This document shows, piece by piece, positions 7,752 to 16,625 of a DNA stretch of 64,000 nucleotides. The stretch comes from Geodermatophilus africanus. GTDB lineage: Bacteria > Actinomycetota > Actinomycetes > Mycobacteriales > Geodermatophilaceae. Positions within the stretch are counted from its first letter, which is position 1. Each line of letters begins with the position of its first letter. Where the stretch lies: contig NZ_FNOT01000005.1 in NCBI RefSeq assembly GCF_900107105.1, positions 391,822 through 455,821 on the forward strand, read 5' to 3'. The position numbers and the translations under genes were made by a program. Under the pieces are notes generated by a model. It was not told where the DNA came from and did not search any database. It was given only the letters and a program-made list of their open reading frames with translations.

Positions 7752-7948
7752 TCCGTGGCCGAGTGCAGGTCGGCGCCCGCGGGGTCGGCGTCGTCGGCGT
7801 CCACCATCTGCCGCTCCTGCTCGGTGCGGTGCTGCAGGGCGTCGTCGTTGGGCCGCGCGTAGCCCCCCGCGTGCTCCTGGCGGTCGCGCGGGGCGGACTC
7901 GGACGTGTCCATGACGTCGTCGAGGTTCGGGCGGTCGGGCTCGCTCAC
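7748..7948 (-). CDS. Small acidic hypothetical protein (66 aa)
   Basis: Starts at GTG 7948 behind GGAGAAG. The product (SEPDRPNLDDVMDTSESAPRD... ending DLHSATD) is hydrophilic and rich in Asp/Glu/Gln, probably disordered, with no recognisable domain. It appears to be the first gene of a three-gene minus-strand operon with the EVE and DUF998 genes, since stop and start codons overlap. A longer frame upstream is possible, but the ribosome binding site favours this start. Confidence 0.55.
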   Translation of the reverse strand: MSEPDRPNLDDVMDTSESAPRDRQEHAGGYARPNDDALQHRTEQERQMVDADDADPAGADLHSATD

Positions 7949-7960
7949 GGTCTTCTCCAC

Positions 7961-7999
7961 TTCGTCGGGGTGGTGCGTCCTTCGTCGGGGTGGTGCGTC
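7961..7999. repeat. 20-bp tandem duplication
   Basis: TTCGTCGGGGTGGTGCGTC occurs twice with a period of 20 bases (7961-7979 and 7981-7999). It lies just upstream of the start of the 66-residue gene, where it would duplicate part of its leader or promoter. Confidence 0.85.
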
Positions 8000-8040
8000 G
8001 GGAGAGGCCATAGCCACCCGGGGACGGCGGTAACCCGTGC

Positions 8041-8343
8041 TCAGCGTTGCTCGAGCAGAGCGGCGGGCACCCAGGCCTCGACGAGCACGGTGCCCTGGGG
8101 CGCGGCGACGGCGTAGGTGACCCGGCCGGACCAGCCGCTCTCGCCCTGCCGCCACTCGACGAGCAGCCCCGGCCACACGCCGGGCGCGCCGGGCGGGTCG
8201 TGGACCCAGCAGTGTCGGCCGCGCGCCCGGTCCGGCCGGCTCGCGGGGGTCGACGGGGGTGGAGGTGCGGGGGGCTCCTGCGTGCCCACCCCCGACCGCG
8301 CCGCGCGCTCACCGAGGGAGCGCCCGGACCGCCCGGGGTGCAT
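8041..8343 (-). CDS. Conserved hypothetical protein (100 aa)
   Basis: The N-terminal 45 residues are Pro/Ala/Gly/Ser rich. The C-terminal half (RGRHCWVHDPPGAPGVWPGLL, then EWRQGESGWSGRVTYAV, and LVEAWVPAALL) is conserved in shape with small actinobacterial proteins of unknown role, being Trp-rich and beta-like. The ATG at 8343 is the last methionine before the conserved part. It is monocistronic, divergent from the secreted nuclease gene. Confidence 0.6.
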   Translation of the reverse strand: MHPGRSGRSLGERAARSGVGTQEPPAPPPPSTPASRPDRARGRHCWVHDPPGAPGVWPGLLVEWRQGESGWSGRVTYAVAAPQGTVLVEAWVPAALLEQR

Positions 8344-8584
8344 GCCGCCAGCCACGCGCAGAGTGTTGCACGAGGTCGAACGCCTGTTCGACACGAGAGA
8401 CCGGTCGGAGCCGAAGGGGACCGGGCCGGACGACGCCCGCGCCGGAACTCCCGCGGGTTCCCCCGACGGGGACGACAGTCCGCCGAGAGGCGCGTCATCA
8501 ACCGGTCACGTAAACGTGACGACCGTATCCACGCGGCGCTGCCCGCATCGGATCGTCACCGACGTCCACCGGAGGTCAGTCCCC

Positions 8585-11191
8585 GTGCACCCACCGATCC
8601 GTCCGGGCCGCGGCGCCGCACACGCCGCCGTCGGCGTCACCGCCGTCTCCCTCGCCGTCGCCGGCCTGCCGGCCGTGGCGTCGGCCGCGCCGTCCGAGCC
8701 GTACACCTCGGAGCTCCACTACGACGACGCCGGTGCCGACGCCGGCGAGTTCGTCGAGATCACGCTCCCGCCCGGCACCACGTCGGCGGGCCTGACGGTC
8801 GTCCTCTACAACGGCTCCGACGGCACGCCCTACGCGACGCTGGACCCGGAGGACGTCACCGCGCCGGCCGACGGCTGGGCGGCGGTGTCGGTCCCCGCCG
8901 CCGGGCTCCAGAACGGCAGCCCGGACGGCCTGGCCCTGGTGCGGGACGCCACGGTGCTGGAGTTCCTCTCCTACGAGGGCGTCCTCACCGCCACGGCCGG
9001 GCGGGCGGGCGGTGCGACCAGCACGGACATCGGCGTCGCGGAGAACGGCGTCCCGGAGGGGCACTCGCTGTCCCGGCTGGTCGACACCAGGACCGGCGAG
9101 CTGGTCTGGCAGGCCGCGGCGCCCGGCGCCGGCGGCACGGTCAACCCGACCACGACGAGCCCACCGCCGACCGACCCCTGCGCCGTGCCCCCGACGCACC
9201 CGGTCGGCGCGGTCCAGGGCAGCGGCCCGGGCACGCCGCTGGCCGGGCGGACGGTCACCGTCCGCGGCACGGTCGTGGGCGACCTGCAGGGGCCCGACGG
9301 CCTGGAGGGCTTCCACCTGCAGGACGCCGGGGACGGCGACCCCGCCACGTCCGACGGCGTCTTCGTGCTCAGCACCGTCCCGGTCGCGCTCGGCGACGAG
9401 GTCGCGGTCACCGGTGTGCCCAGCGAGTCCTTCGGACAGACGCAGCTCACCGCGCCCACCGGCGTCGCCACCTGCGCCGACGACCTGCTGCCCGGGCCCG
9501 TGCCGGCGTCGCTCGACCTGCCCGCCGACGACGCCGCCCGCGAGCAGCTCGAGGGCATGCTGGTCGAGCCCGTCGACGCGCTGACCGTCAGCGAGGTCTT
9601 CGCGCTCACCCGGTTCGGCGAGCTGACCCTCTCGGAGGGCGGCGTGCTGGTGCAGCCCACCGAGGTCGCCCGGCCGGGCACCCCGGAGGCCGCCGCGGTC
9701 GCCACCGGGAACGCCGCGCGCCGGGTGCTGCTCGACGACGGCCGGGACGACTCCCGGTCCCTCACCGACCGGCCGTACCTGTCCCCGGACAGCCCGGTGC
9801 GCGTCGGCGACGTCCTGGACCTCACCGAGCCGCTCGTCCTCGGCTACGGCTTCGGCCGGTGGCGGTTCCAGCCTGCCGACGGCACGGCGGACGGCGTGTT
9901 CGCGCCGCAGGACACCCGCACCGAGGCCCCCCGCGTGGTCGGCGGCGACGTCCGGCTGGCCACCTTCAACGTGCTCAACTACTTCCTCACCCTCGGCGGT
10001 GGGGGTCGCGGCGCCGACACGCCGGAGGAGTTCGAGGACCAGGCCGGCAAGATCGTCCCGGCCATCGGGGCGCTGGGCGCCGACGTCGTCACGCTGCTGG
10101 AGATCGAGGACACCGACTCCACCGGCCTGACCCCCGGCGACGCCGACACCGCGCTGGCCGACCTCGTCGGGCGGCTCAACGACGCCGCGGACGCGGACGT
10201 GTGGGCGTACGTGCCGCTGCCGGAGGAGCCCTACGCCGTCCCGCGCGACGCCATCCGCAGCGGCATCGTCTACCGCACCGACCGCGTCCAGCCGGTGGGC
10301 GACCCGGCCGGTCTGGTCGACGAGCGTGTGTGGGCCAACGCCCGCGAGCCGCAGGCGCAGACATTCGTCGCGGACGGGGACGCCTTCACCGTGGTGGCCA
10401 ACCACTTCAAGTCCAAGAGCCCCGGTGACGCCACCGGCGACAACGTCGACACCGGTGACGGGCAGGGTCAGTGGAACGGCGACCGGGTCCGGCAGGCCCG
10501 CTCCGTCGCGGCCTTCGCCGCGGATCTGGCGCAGCGCACCGGCGACCCGGACGTCGTCCTGATGGGCGACCTCAACGCCTACAGCCGCGAGGACCCGGTC
10601 GAGGAGCTGCGCGCGGCCGGGTACACCGACCTCGGCGAGCGGTTCGACCCCGGCCGCTACAGCTACGTCTTCGACGGGCTGTCGGGCTCGCTGGACCACG
10701 CCATGGCCACCGCGGCGCTGACCGGCAAGGTCACCGGCGTCGCGCACTGGGACGTCAACTCGGTCGAGTCGTCGGCCTACCAGTACGACGGCGACCCGGC
10801 GCTCTACGCCGCCGACCCGTACCGGTCCAGCGACCACGACTCGCTGGTCGTCGGGATCGACCTCGACGAGCGGTGCCACGGCCTGGTGCCGACCGTCCGC
10901 GGCACCCCCGGCCACGACGAGCTCACCGGCACCGACGGCGTCGACGTCGTCATGGGCCTGGGCGGGGACGACGTGCTGCGCGGCGGCAACGGGGACGACG
11001 TCCTCTGCGGCGGGGCCGGTGCGGACGCCGTCGCCGGGGACAACGGCGCCGACGTCCTGCTCGGCGGCCTGGGCGACGACGCCCTCGACGGCGGCAACGG
11101 TGACGACACGCTGGTCGGCGGTCCCGGCCAGGACGCCCTCGAGCAGGGGCGGGGCAGCGGCACCCGGCAGCTGGAGGGCCCGGAGTCCTGA
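8585..11191 (+). CDS. Secreted ExeM/NucH-type endonuclease with C-terminal RTX-like repeats
   Basis: An 868-residue exported protein. GTG 8585 follows GGAGG at 8571-8575. A signal peptide (hydrophobic 14-33, cleavage near AVASA) precedes a beta-rich N-terminal region, an OB-like region (HPVGAVQG...VTVRGTVVGDLQG), and an exonuclease-endonuclease-phosphatase domain from about residue 455 (VRLATFNVLNYF), with LLEIED, RSGIVYRTD, NHFKSK and LMGDLNAY motifs and a SDHDSLVV end. These match ExeM/NucH extracellular nucleases. Residues about 790-850 hold seven glycine/aspartate nonapeptides (GGNGDDVLC type) that would bind calcium. It probably degrades extracellular DNA for phosphate or biofilm turnover. 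The tail lacks an LPXTG or membrane anchor. Confidence 0.85.
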   Translation: MHPPIRPGRGAAHAAVGVTAVSLAVAGLPAVASAAPSEPYTSELHYDDAGADAGEFVEITLPPGTTSAGLTVVLYNGSDGTPYATLDPEDVTAPADGWAAVSVPAAGLQNGSPDGLALVRDATVLEFLSYEGVLTATAGRAGGATSTDIGVAENGVPEGHSLSRLVDTRTGELVWQAAAPGAGGTVNPTTTSPPPTDPCAVPPTHPVGAVQGSGPGTPLAGRTVTVRGTVVGDLQGPDGLEGFHLQDAGDGDPATSDGVFVLSTVPVALGDEVAVTGVPSESFGQTQLTAPTGVATCADDLLPGPVPASLDLPADDAAREQLEGMLVEPVDALTVSEVFALTRFGELTLSEGGVLVQPTEVARPGTPEAAAVATGNAARRVLLDDGRDDSRSLTDRPYLSPDSPVRVGDVLDLTEPLVLGYGFGRWRFQPADGTADGVFAPQDTRTEAPRVVGGDVRLATFNVLNYFLTLGGGGRGADTPEEFEDQAGKIVPAIGALGADVVTLLEIEDTDSTGLTPGDADTALADLVGRLNDAADADVWAYVPLPEEPYAVPRDAIRSGIVYRTDRVQPVGDPAGLVDERVWANAREPQAQTFVADGDAFTVVANHFKSKSPGDATGDNVDTGDGQGQWNGDRVRQARSVAAFAADLAQRTGDPDVVLMGDLNAYSREDPVEELRAAGYTDLGERFDPGRYSYVFDGLSGSLDHAMATAALTGKVTGVAHWDVNSVESSAYQYDGDPALYAADPYRSSDHDSLVVGIDLDERCHGLVPTVRGTPGHDELTGTDGVDVVMGLGGDDVLRGGNGDDVLCGGAGADAVAGDNGADVLLGGLGDDALDGGNGDDTLVGGPGQDALEQGRGSGTRQLEGPES

Positions 11192-11194
11192 CGA

Positions 11195-11262
11195 AGGACC
11201 CTCCTGCCCCCCACCGCTCGCAGGCTCACGGCGGGCCCCTGCAGGAGGGCCGTTCCATCACG
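11195..11262. repeat. Family 3 GC-rich hairpin repeat, copy b
   Basis: AAGGACCCTCCTGCCCCCCACC, with a spacer, then GGCGGGCCCCTGCAGGAGGGCC. The CCTGC...GCAGG arms pair. It follows the nuclease stop and precedes the convergent malQ stop, and so may be a bidirectional terminator. Confidence 0.65.
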
Positions 11263-11309
11263 TCACCCGGCCGGCGCGAGCCTTCCTTCCCCGCCGGACG
11301 GCGGGTCGC

Positions 11310-13145
11310 TCAGGAGCCCGTGACGCCCTCGGCCAGCGTCCGGGCCACCTCCTGCAGCAGCCGGTGCCCAGGCAGGTCCTCGACCGGCACCGGCAGCGGC
11401 AGCGACCAGTTCGGCCGGTCGGTGGTGCCGGGCATGTTCGGCCGGCGCCGCTCGCCGACGGCGTCGTCCAGGGTGGCCGAGAGCAGCAGCGACGGCGCCT
11501 GGGCGAGCAGCTCGTGCGCCCGCCGCACCGCCGTCTCGGGCCGGGCGTTCTTCCGCAGGCCCGGCAGCTTCTCCAGCAGCGACGCCCGGCCGCGCTCGAG
11601 CTCCTCGTCGGTCCCGGTGCCGCGCTCGCGCTGCTCCTCGAGGTCCGCGCCGGTCCACAGCCCGGCCACGGTGGGCAGGTCGTGCGTGGTGATGGCGGCC
11701 ATCGCCTCGTCGGGCCACTCGGCAGGGTCGTCGTCCTCGAACCACAGCAGCCGGTAGCTGAGGATGCCGTGCTCGGCCATGGCCTCGCGGACGCCCTCCT
11801 CGACGGTGCCCAGGTCCTCGCCGACGACGACGGCCTGCGCCCGGAAGCTCTCCAGCGCGACGATGTCGAGCAGGTCCTCGGCGGGGTAGCGGACGTAGGC
11901 GCCGTCGGCCGGGCTGGCCGCGTCCGACGGCACCCACCACAGCCGGAACAGGCCCATCACGTGGTCGATGCGCAGGCCACCCGCGCCGGCCATCGTGGCC
12001 CGGATCGACTCGACGAACGGCTCGTAGTCGGCGGCGCGCAGCTGCCAGGGGACCAGCGGCGGGGAGCCCCAGTCCTGGCCCTGGGCGTTGAAGGCGTCCG
12101 GCGGGGCGCCGACGCTGGCGCCCTGGGCCAGCACGTCCTGCCAGGTCCAGGCGTCGGCGCCGCCGCCGGCGACCCCGATCGGCAGGTCCTGGATGACGGT
12201 CATGCCCTCGGTGGCCCGCTCCAGCTGCAGGGACAGGCACCACTGCAGCCAGGCGTGGAAGGCGACGTCGCGCTCGTGCTCGGCGACGAAGTCCCCGACG
12301 GCGTCGCTGCGGGGGTCGCGCAGCTCCTCGGGCCAGGTGTGCCAGTCCGGGCCGTGGACGTCGGCCAGCGCGCACCAGGTCGCCCAGTCCTGCAGCTTCT
12401 GGCCCTGGTGCCACCACCACTCGGGGAAGGCCGGGTCGTCGCGGCCGGCGGCGTCGAACACCCGGCGCAGCGCCTCCCGCTTGCGCGCCCAGACGGCGTC
12501 GCGGTCGATGAGCCCGCCGTCGTTGAGCGACCGGCCGGCCTCGCCGTCGAGGTCGACGCCGTCCGCGCCGGGCACCTCCTCGACCCGCAGGTAGACCGGG
12601 TTGCGGAACCGGCGGGTGGCCGGCAGGTACGGGCTGGCCTCCTGCTGCGGGGTGGGGGCCACGGCGTGCAGCGGGTTGATGAGGACGAACCCGGCGCCCT
12701 GGTCCGCGGCCATCTCCCGGACGGCGCGCAGGTCGGCCAGGTCGCCGATGCCCCAGCTGCTCCCGCTGCGGGTGGCGTAGAGCTGCACCGCCCAGCCCCA
12801 GGCGCGGTCGTCGGGCAGCCAGCACCGGCCGGGGGAGACGACGAGCCGGCGGCGCGACCCGCCCGGGGCCTGCAGCCAGTGATAGCCGAGCGGGAAGTCG
12901 TCGGGCAGCTCGCCGTCGACGTGCCGGGTGGAGCCGTCCTCGAGGGTCACCTCGGCCTGGTCGACCTCCAGCGCGTCGCCGGGGCGGGCGACGATGGGGG
13001 CGCGGTCCTCGAGGTCGGCCGGCGGGGTGCCGATCACCTCGCGCAGCCGCTCGATGGTGGCCTCGGCGACCTGGTGTTCCTCGTCGAGGGCGTCGAGCCA
13101 GCTGGCGTCGATGCCCCACTCGTCGGTGGTGGGAGTGCGCGTCAC
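11310..13145 (-). CDS. malQ: 4-alpha-glucanotransferase (GH77)
   Basis: 611 residues from GTG 13145 (GGGAG about 10 bases upstream). GH77 amylomaltase signatures are present: GIGDLADLR, SPYLPATRRFRNPVYL, LRIDHVMGLFRLWW (nucleophile Asp), VVGEDLGTVEEGVREAM (acid/base Glu) and THDLPTVAGLW (third Asp). It transfers maltooligosaccharide units between alpha-1,4-glucans in cytosolic glycogen/maltodextrin metabolism. The N-terminal extension of about 130 residues is typical of actinobacterial MalQ. A trehalose-synthase-like enzyme lies 7 kb away, but the two are not in one operon. Confidence 0.93.
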   Translation of the reverse strand: MTRTPTTDEWGIDASWLDALDEEHQVAEATIERLREVIGTPPADLEDRAPIVARPGDALEVDQAEVTLEDGSTRHVDGELPDDFPLGYHWLQAPGGSRRRLVVSPGRCWLPDDRAWGWAVQLYATRSGSSWGIGDLADLRAVREMAADQGAGFVLINPLHAVAPTPQQEASPYLPATRRFRNPVYLRVEEVPGADGVDLDGEAGRSLNDGGLIDRDAVWARKREALRRVFDAAGRDDPAFPEWWWHQGQKLQDWATWCALADVHGPDWHTWPEELRDPRSDAVGDFVAEHERDVAFHAWLQWCLSLQLERATEGMTVIQDLPIGVAGGGADAWTWQDVLAQGASVGAPPDAFNAQGQDWGSPPLVPWQLRAADYEPFVESIRATMAGAGGLRIDHVMGLFRLWWVPSDAASPADGAYVRYPAEDLLDIVALESFRAQAVVVGEDLGTVEEGVREAMAEHGILSYRLLWFEDDDPAEWPDEAMAAITTHDLPTVAGLWTGADLEEQRERGTGTDEELERGRASLLEKLPGLRKNARPETAVRRAHELLAQAPSLLLSATLDDAVGERRRPNMPGTTDRPNWSLPLPVPVEDLPGHRLLQEVARTLAEGVTGS

Positions 13146-13276
13146 GTCCCCGATACTCCCCAGCGCACCCGCCGCCCACACGGCAGGCCGGGAGTGGTGC
13201 CGCTCTCGGTCCGGTCGCGCCGCCCGGCCCGCGTCCGACAGCATCGACCCGACGTCCCGGCGGCCCCAGGAGAGCG

Positions 13277-14944
13277 ATGAGACCCCAGCGCACCGCCACC
13301 GCGACGGGCGCGGACCACCTCGTCGCGGCCCTGCAGGACCTCGGCGTGGAGACGCTCTTCGGACTGCCCGGGGTGCACAACCTCGCCGTCTGGGAGGCGG
13401 CCGCCGCGGCCGGGCTGCGGGTGCTCGGCGTCCGGCACGAGCAGGCCGCCGTCTACGCGGCCGACGGGTACGCCCGCGCGACCGGCCGGCTGGGGGTGGC
13501 GGTCGTGACGACCGGCCCCGGCGCGGCGAACACCCTCGGCGCGACGGGCGAGGCCATGGCGTCGGGGGCGCCGGTGCTCGTGGTCGCCACCGACATCCCG
13601 TCGACGCTGCGGCGTCCCGGCGTCTACCGGGGCGTGCTGCACGAGACCCGCGACCAGGCGGCTCTGTTCGCGCAGGTCACCAAGGCCACCGTGGTGACCT
13701 CGGCGGCCGGGGAGCTGTACGCGGACACCGTCCGCGCCGGCTCGGCCGCGCTGCGCCCGGCCACGGGGCCGGTCCACCTCGGCGTGCCCACCGACCTCCT
13801 CGGCGCACCCGCGGGCGACGTGGCCCGCGCCCCGGTGCCGCCCACCCCGGAGCGGCCGGTGGACGACGACGAGCTGGCCCGCGCCCGCGAGCTGCTCGCC
13901 CGCGCCCGCCGCCCGCTGATCTGGGCCGGCGGCGGGGCGCTCCGGTCGGGCGCCGGCGACCTCGTCGGCGAGCTCGCCGGGCGGCTGGCCGCGCCCGTCG
14001 TCACCACCTTCGGCGGGCGCGGCCTGCTGCCGCCCGACCACCCGTGCCTGGTGCCCGGCCCGCCGCACGTCCCCGCGGTCGGCCGGCTGTGGGACGAGGC
14101 GGACCTGGTGGTCTCCCTGGGCAGCGACCTCGACGGCACCAACACCCAGAACTGGGCCATGCCGCGCCCGCCGGCGCTGCTGGCGGTCAACGTCGACCCC
14201 GCCGACGCCGCGAAGAACTACCCGGCCGACGCCGTGGTGACCGGCGACGTGGCCGCCGTGCTCGGCCGGCTGCTCGACGGCCTCCCGCAGCGGGACGGCC
14301 TGCCCGCCCTCCGCGCGGCCCGCGCCGCCCTGGCCGACGAGGTGCGGGCCCTGGTGGCGGCCGAGGAGCCGCAGGCGCGGGCGCTGCTCGACGCGCTCGA
14401 CCGGGTGTCCGACCGGACCGGGGTGCTGCTCGCCGACATGTGCATCGCCGGCTACTGGGCGGCCGCCTTCGCCCGGGTGCCCGGACCGCGTCGGTTGGCC
14501 TACGCGCTCGGCTGGGGAACGCTGGGCTACGCCTTCCCGGCCGCCATCGGGGCGGCGGTCGCCGGCCGGGGCCGGGCCGTGGTCCTCGTAGGGGACGGCG
14601 GCTTCCTGTTCGCCTGCGGGGAGCTGGCCACCCTCGCCCAGGAGCAGCTGCCGGTCACCACCGTCCTCGTCGACGACGGCGGGTACGGGATGCTGCGGTT
14701 CGACCAGGTGCACGCCGGCGTCCCGACACGGGGCGTGGACCTGGTGACCCCCGACTTCGTCGCGCTCGCGCGGTCTTTCGGCGTCCCGGCCCGGGCGGTG
14801 GACGGCTTCGGCGCGGAGTTCGCGGCCGCGCTGGCGGAGAGCGTCGAGGCCCCCGGCCCCGACGTCCTCGTGGTGCGCGCCGCGCTCACCCCGCCGCCGT
14901 CCAGCTCGCCGCGCTGGTACCGGCGGCGCCCGGTCGCCTCTTGA
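13277..14944 (+). CDS. TPP-dependent acetolactate-synthase-like enzyme
   Basis: A 555-residue thiamine-diphosphate enzyme with three domains: Pyr (about 10-175, catalytic Glu55 in VRHEQAA), central (about 195-330) and PP (about 360-530), with the GDGG...DDGGY metal/TPP motif. It resembles large acetolactate synthase and 5-guanidino-2-oxopentanoate or sulfopyruvate decarboxylase-like proteins. No small regulatory subunit or ilvN is adjacent, so a catabolic or decarboxylase role is as likely as branched-chain synthesis. The ATG has AGGAGAG upstream. Its stop codon overlaps the -35 box of the downstream merR promoter. Confidence 0.8.
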   Translation: MRPQRTATATGADHLVAALQDLGVETLFGLPGVHNLAVWEAAAAAGLRVLGVRHEQAAVYAADGYARATGRLGVAVVTTGPGAANTLGATGEAMASGAPVLVVATDIPSTLRRPGVYRGVLHETRDQAALFAQVTKATVVTSAAGELYADTVRAGSAALRPATGPVHLGVPTDLLGAPAGDVARAPVPPTPERPVDDDELARARELLARARRPLIWAGGGALRSGAGDLVGELAGRLAAPVVTTFGGRGLLPPDHPCLVPGPPHVPAVGRLWDEADLVVSLGSDLDGTNTQNWAMPRPPALLAVNVDPADAAKNYPADAVVTGDVAAVLGRLLDGLPQRDGLPALRAARAALADEVRALVAAEEPQARALLDALDRVSDRTGVLLADMCIAGYWAAAFARVPGPRRLAYALGWGTLGYAFPAAIGAAVAGRGRAVVLVGDGGFLFACGELATLAQEQLPVTTVLVDDGGYGMLRFDQVHAGVPTRGVDLVTPDFVALARSFGVPARAVDGFGAEFAAALAESVEAPGPDVLVVRAALTPPPSSSPRWYRRRPVAS

Positions 14945-14971
14945 CCCTCCAGCGGCTGGAGGGTGCACCGT
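14941..14971 (+). promoter_or_regulatory. MerR-type promoter with operator in the spacer
   Basis: A -35 TTGACC (14941-14946) and a -10 CACCGT (14966-14971) are separated by a long 19-base spacer. Overlapping the -35 and filling most of the spacer is a perfect 21-base palindrome (10-base arms around one G, 14944-14964), the classic MerR-family geometry. The -10 ends 7 bases before the GTG of the merR gene, so the transcript is predicted to be leaderless and autoregulated. Confidence 0.8.
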
Positions 14972-14978
14972 CGGCGGC

Positions 14979-15884
14979 GTGACCGGGACGGTGCTCACCA
15001 TCGGCGAGCTGGCGGCGCGGCTCGGCGTCCCCGTGCGCACGGTCCGGTTCTGGTCCGACGAGGGGCTGGTCGACCCGCCGGCGCGCTCGGCCGGCGGCTA
15101 CCGGCTCTACGACGCCGCGGCCGTGGCCCGGCTCGACCTGGTGTGCACCCTGCGCGAGCTGGGCCTGGGGCTGCCCGCCATCCGGGAGCTGCTGGCCCGG
15201 CGACGCACGGTGGCCGACGTGGCCGCCGAGCACATGCGCGCACTGGACGCCGAGATCCGGCTGCTGCGGCTGCGCCGCACCCTGCTGCGGTTCGTGGCCG
15301 CGGCGGGGACGACGACGGAGGAGATGGGGATCGTGCACGAGCTGGCCACGCTGTCGGCCCGCGAGCGGCAGCAGCTGATCGACGAGTTCGTCGGGCGGGC
15401 GTTCGAGGGGGTGCCCGAGGACGCGCCCGGCGCCGGCATCGCCGCCGGGATGCGGACGCTCCCGGCCGAGCTGCCCGACGAGCCGACGCCCGACCAGGTC
15501 GGCGCCTGGCTGGAGCTGGCGCGACTGGTGGCCGACCCCGCCTTCGCCGACCGCGTCCGGGAGATGGCGCTCGCCGGCCCGGGGGCGACCCCGGAGGAAC
15601 CGGACCCGCTGGGCGCCCACGCCGGGCGCATGGTGTCGCTGGGGCGGCGGGCGCTGGCGGACGGCGTCGACCCCGGCAGCCCGGAGGCGGAGGCGCTGGT
15701 CGCCGAGTGGCTCGGCGAGGACGCCGGCCGACGGCGGCAGCTCGCCGACCGGCTGGCCACGTTCACCGACGCCCGGGTCGAGCGCTACTGGCAGCTGCTC
15801 GGCATCCTCAACGGCTGTCCGCCGTTCGAGCCGTCGGTCCCGGCCGTCGAGTGGTGGACGGCCGCGCTGCGCGGGGCAGACTGA
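14979..15884 (+). CDS. MerR family transcriptional regulator with large effector domain
   Basis: 301 residues. The N-terminal winged helix (LTIGELAARLGVPVRTVRFWSDEGLV, then GGYRLYDAAAVARL) is a canonical MerR DNA-binding domain (residues 6-75), followed by a coiled-coil dimerisation helix (about 80-110) and an extended helical C-terminal domain of about 190 residues, without clustered metal-binding Cys. Large C-terminal domains of this sort usually bind organic ligands or drugs (TipA-like). It very probably regulates itself through the palindrome in its promoter; targets elsewhere are unknown. The next gene, an alpha/beta hydrolase, starts 4 bases later and is cotranscribed. Confidence 0.88.
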   Translation: MTGTVLTIGELAARLGVPVRTVRFWSDEGLVDPPARSAGGYRLYDAAAVARLDLVCTLRELGLGLPAIRELLARRRTVADVAAEHMRALDAEIRLLRLRRTLLRFVAAAGTTTEEMGIVHELATLSARERQQLIDEFVGRAFEGVPEDAPGAGIAAGMRTLPAELPDEPTPDQVGAWLELARLVADPAFADRVREMALAGPGATPEEPDPLGAHAGRMVSLGRRALADGVDPGSPEAEALVAEWLGEDAGRRRQLADRLATFTDARVERYWQLLGILNGCPPFEPSVPAVEWWTAALRGAD

Positions 15885-15887
15885 GGC

Positions 15888-16526
15888 GTGTCCGTCTGGC
15901 TGCTGGTGCACCCGCCGCTGCTCGGCCCGGCGGTGCTGCAGCCGCTCGCGGAGGAGCTGCGGCGGCGAGGCGACACGGTGGCCGTCCCGGACCTGCGCGC
16001 GGCGGTGGCGACCGCGCCCGGCTGGCCGCAGCGCTGGGTCTCCGCCGCCGCCGCGGCCGGGCCGGCGGAGGTCGTCGTCGGGTTCTCGGGGGCGGGCATC
16101 GTGCTCCCGGCCGTCGCGGCCGCGGCCGGCGCGCGGCGGGTGGTGTGGCTCGACGCCGTCCTGCCGACCGGCACCTGGCCGGAGGAGATCCGGGAGCTCA
16201 CCGGGCCCCGGGTGCGCGACGGCCGGATCGCCGACTGGACCACCTGGTGGGGGCCCGACGCGATGACCGGCCTGGTGCCCGACGAGCGGGTGCGGACGGC
16301 GGTGCTGGCCGAGGGCCACGAGCTGCCGGCCGACTTCTACGACGTCGCCGTCCCGGTGCCGGGGGAGTGGCCGGACGACGACGTCCGCTACGTCCACCTG
16401 TCGGCTGCCTACGGCGCCGAGGCCGCCGCCGCGCGGGCCCGCGGCTGGACGGTGGTCGGCGACGGCACCGGCGCGCACCTGGACGTGGCCAACGACCCCG
16501 GCCGGGTCGCGCACCTGCTCGGCTGA
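15888..16526 (+). CDS. Alpha/beta-hydrolase-like protein
   Basis: 212 residues beginning WLLVHPPLLGPAVLQPLAEELRRRGDTV, a typical alpha/beta-hydrolase strand-helix start. The nucleophile elbow position reads VGFSGAGIVLP (around residue 65), compatible with G-x-S-x-G, and the C-terminus has GAHLDVANDPGRVAHLL with a plausible catalytic His. The likely substrate is a small ester or lactone. It is cotranscribed with the merR gene and so may be part of the response to the regulator's ligand. Confidence 0.65.
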   Translation: MSVWLLVHPPLLGPAVLQPLAEELRRRGDTVAVPDLRAAVATAPGWPQRWVSAAAAAGPAEVVVGFSGAGIVLPAVAAAAGARRVVWLDAVLPTGTWPEEIRELTGPRVRDGRIADWTTWWGPDAMTGLVPDERVRTAVLAEGHELPADFYDVAVPVPGEWPDDDVRYVHLSAAYGAEAAAARARGWTVVGDGTGAHLDVANDPGRVAHLLG

Positions 16527-16625
16527 TCGCGCTCACCCCTGGGGGTGACGGCCGGTCCGGACCGCTGGAGCCGGCACCTCCCGTGGCCGAAGACCGGCGG
16601 GTACACCCCCGACGGAAGGCCAGCA

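Noticed and set aside
7290..8343. Phage-defence island around the EVE-domain gene
   Set aside because: Neighbours are a DUF998 membrane protein and small hypotheticals; no nuclease, methylase or other defence gene is linked.
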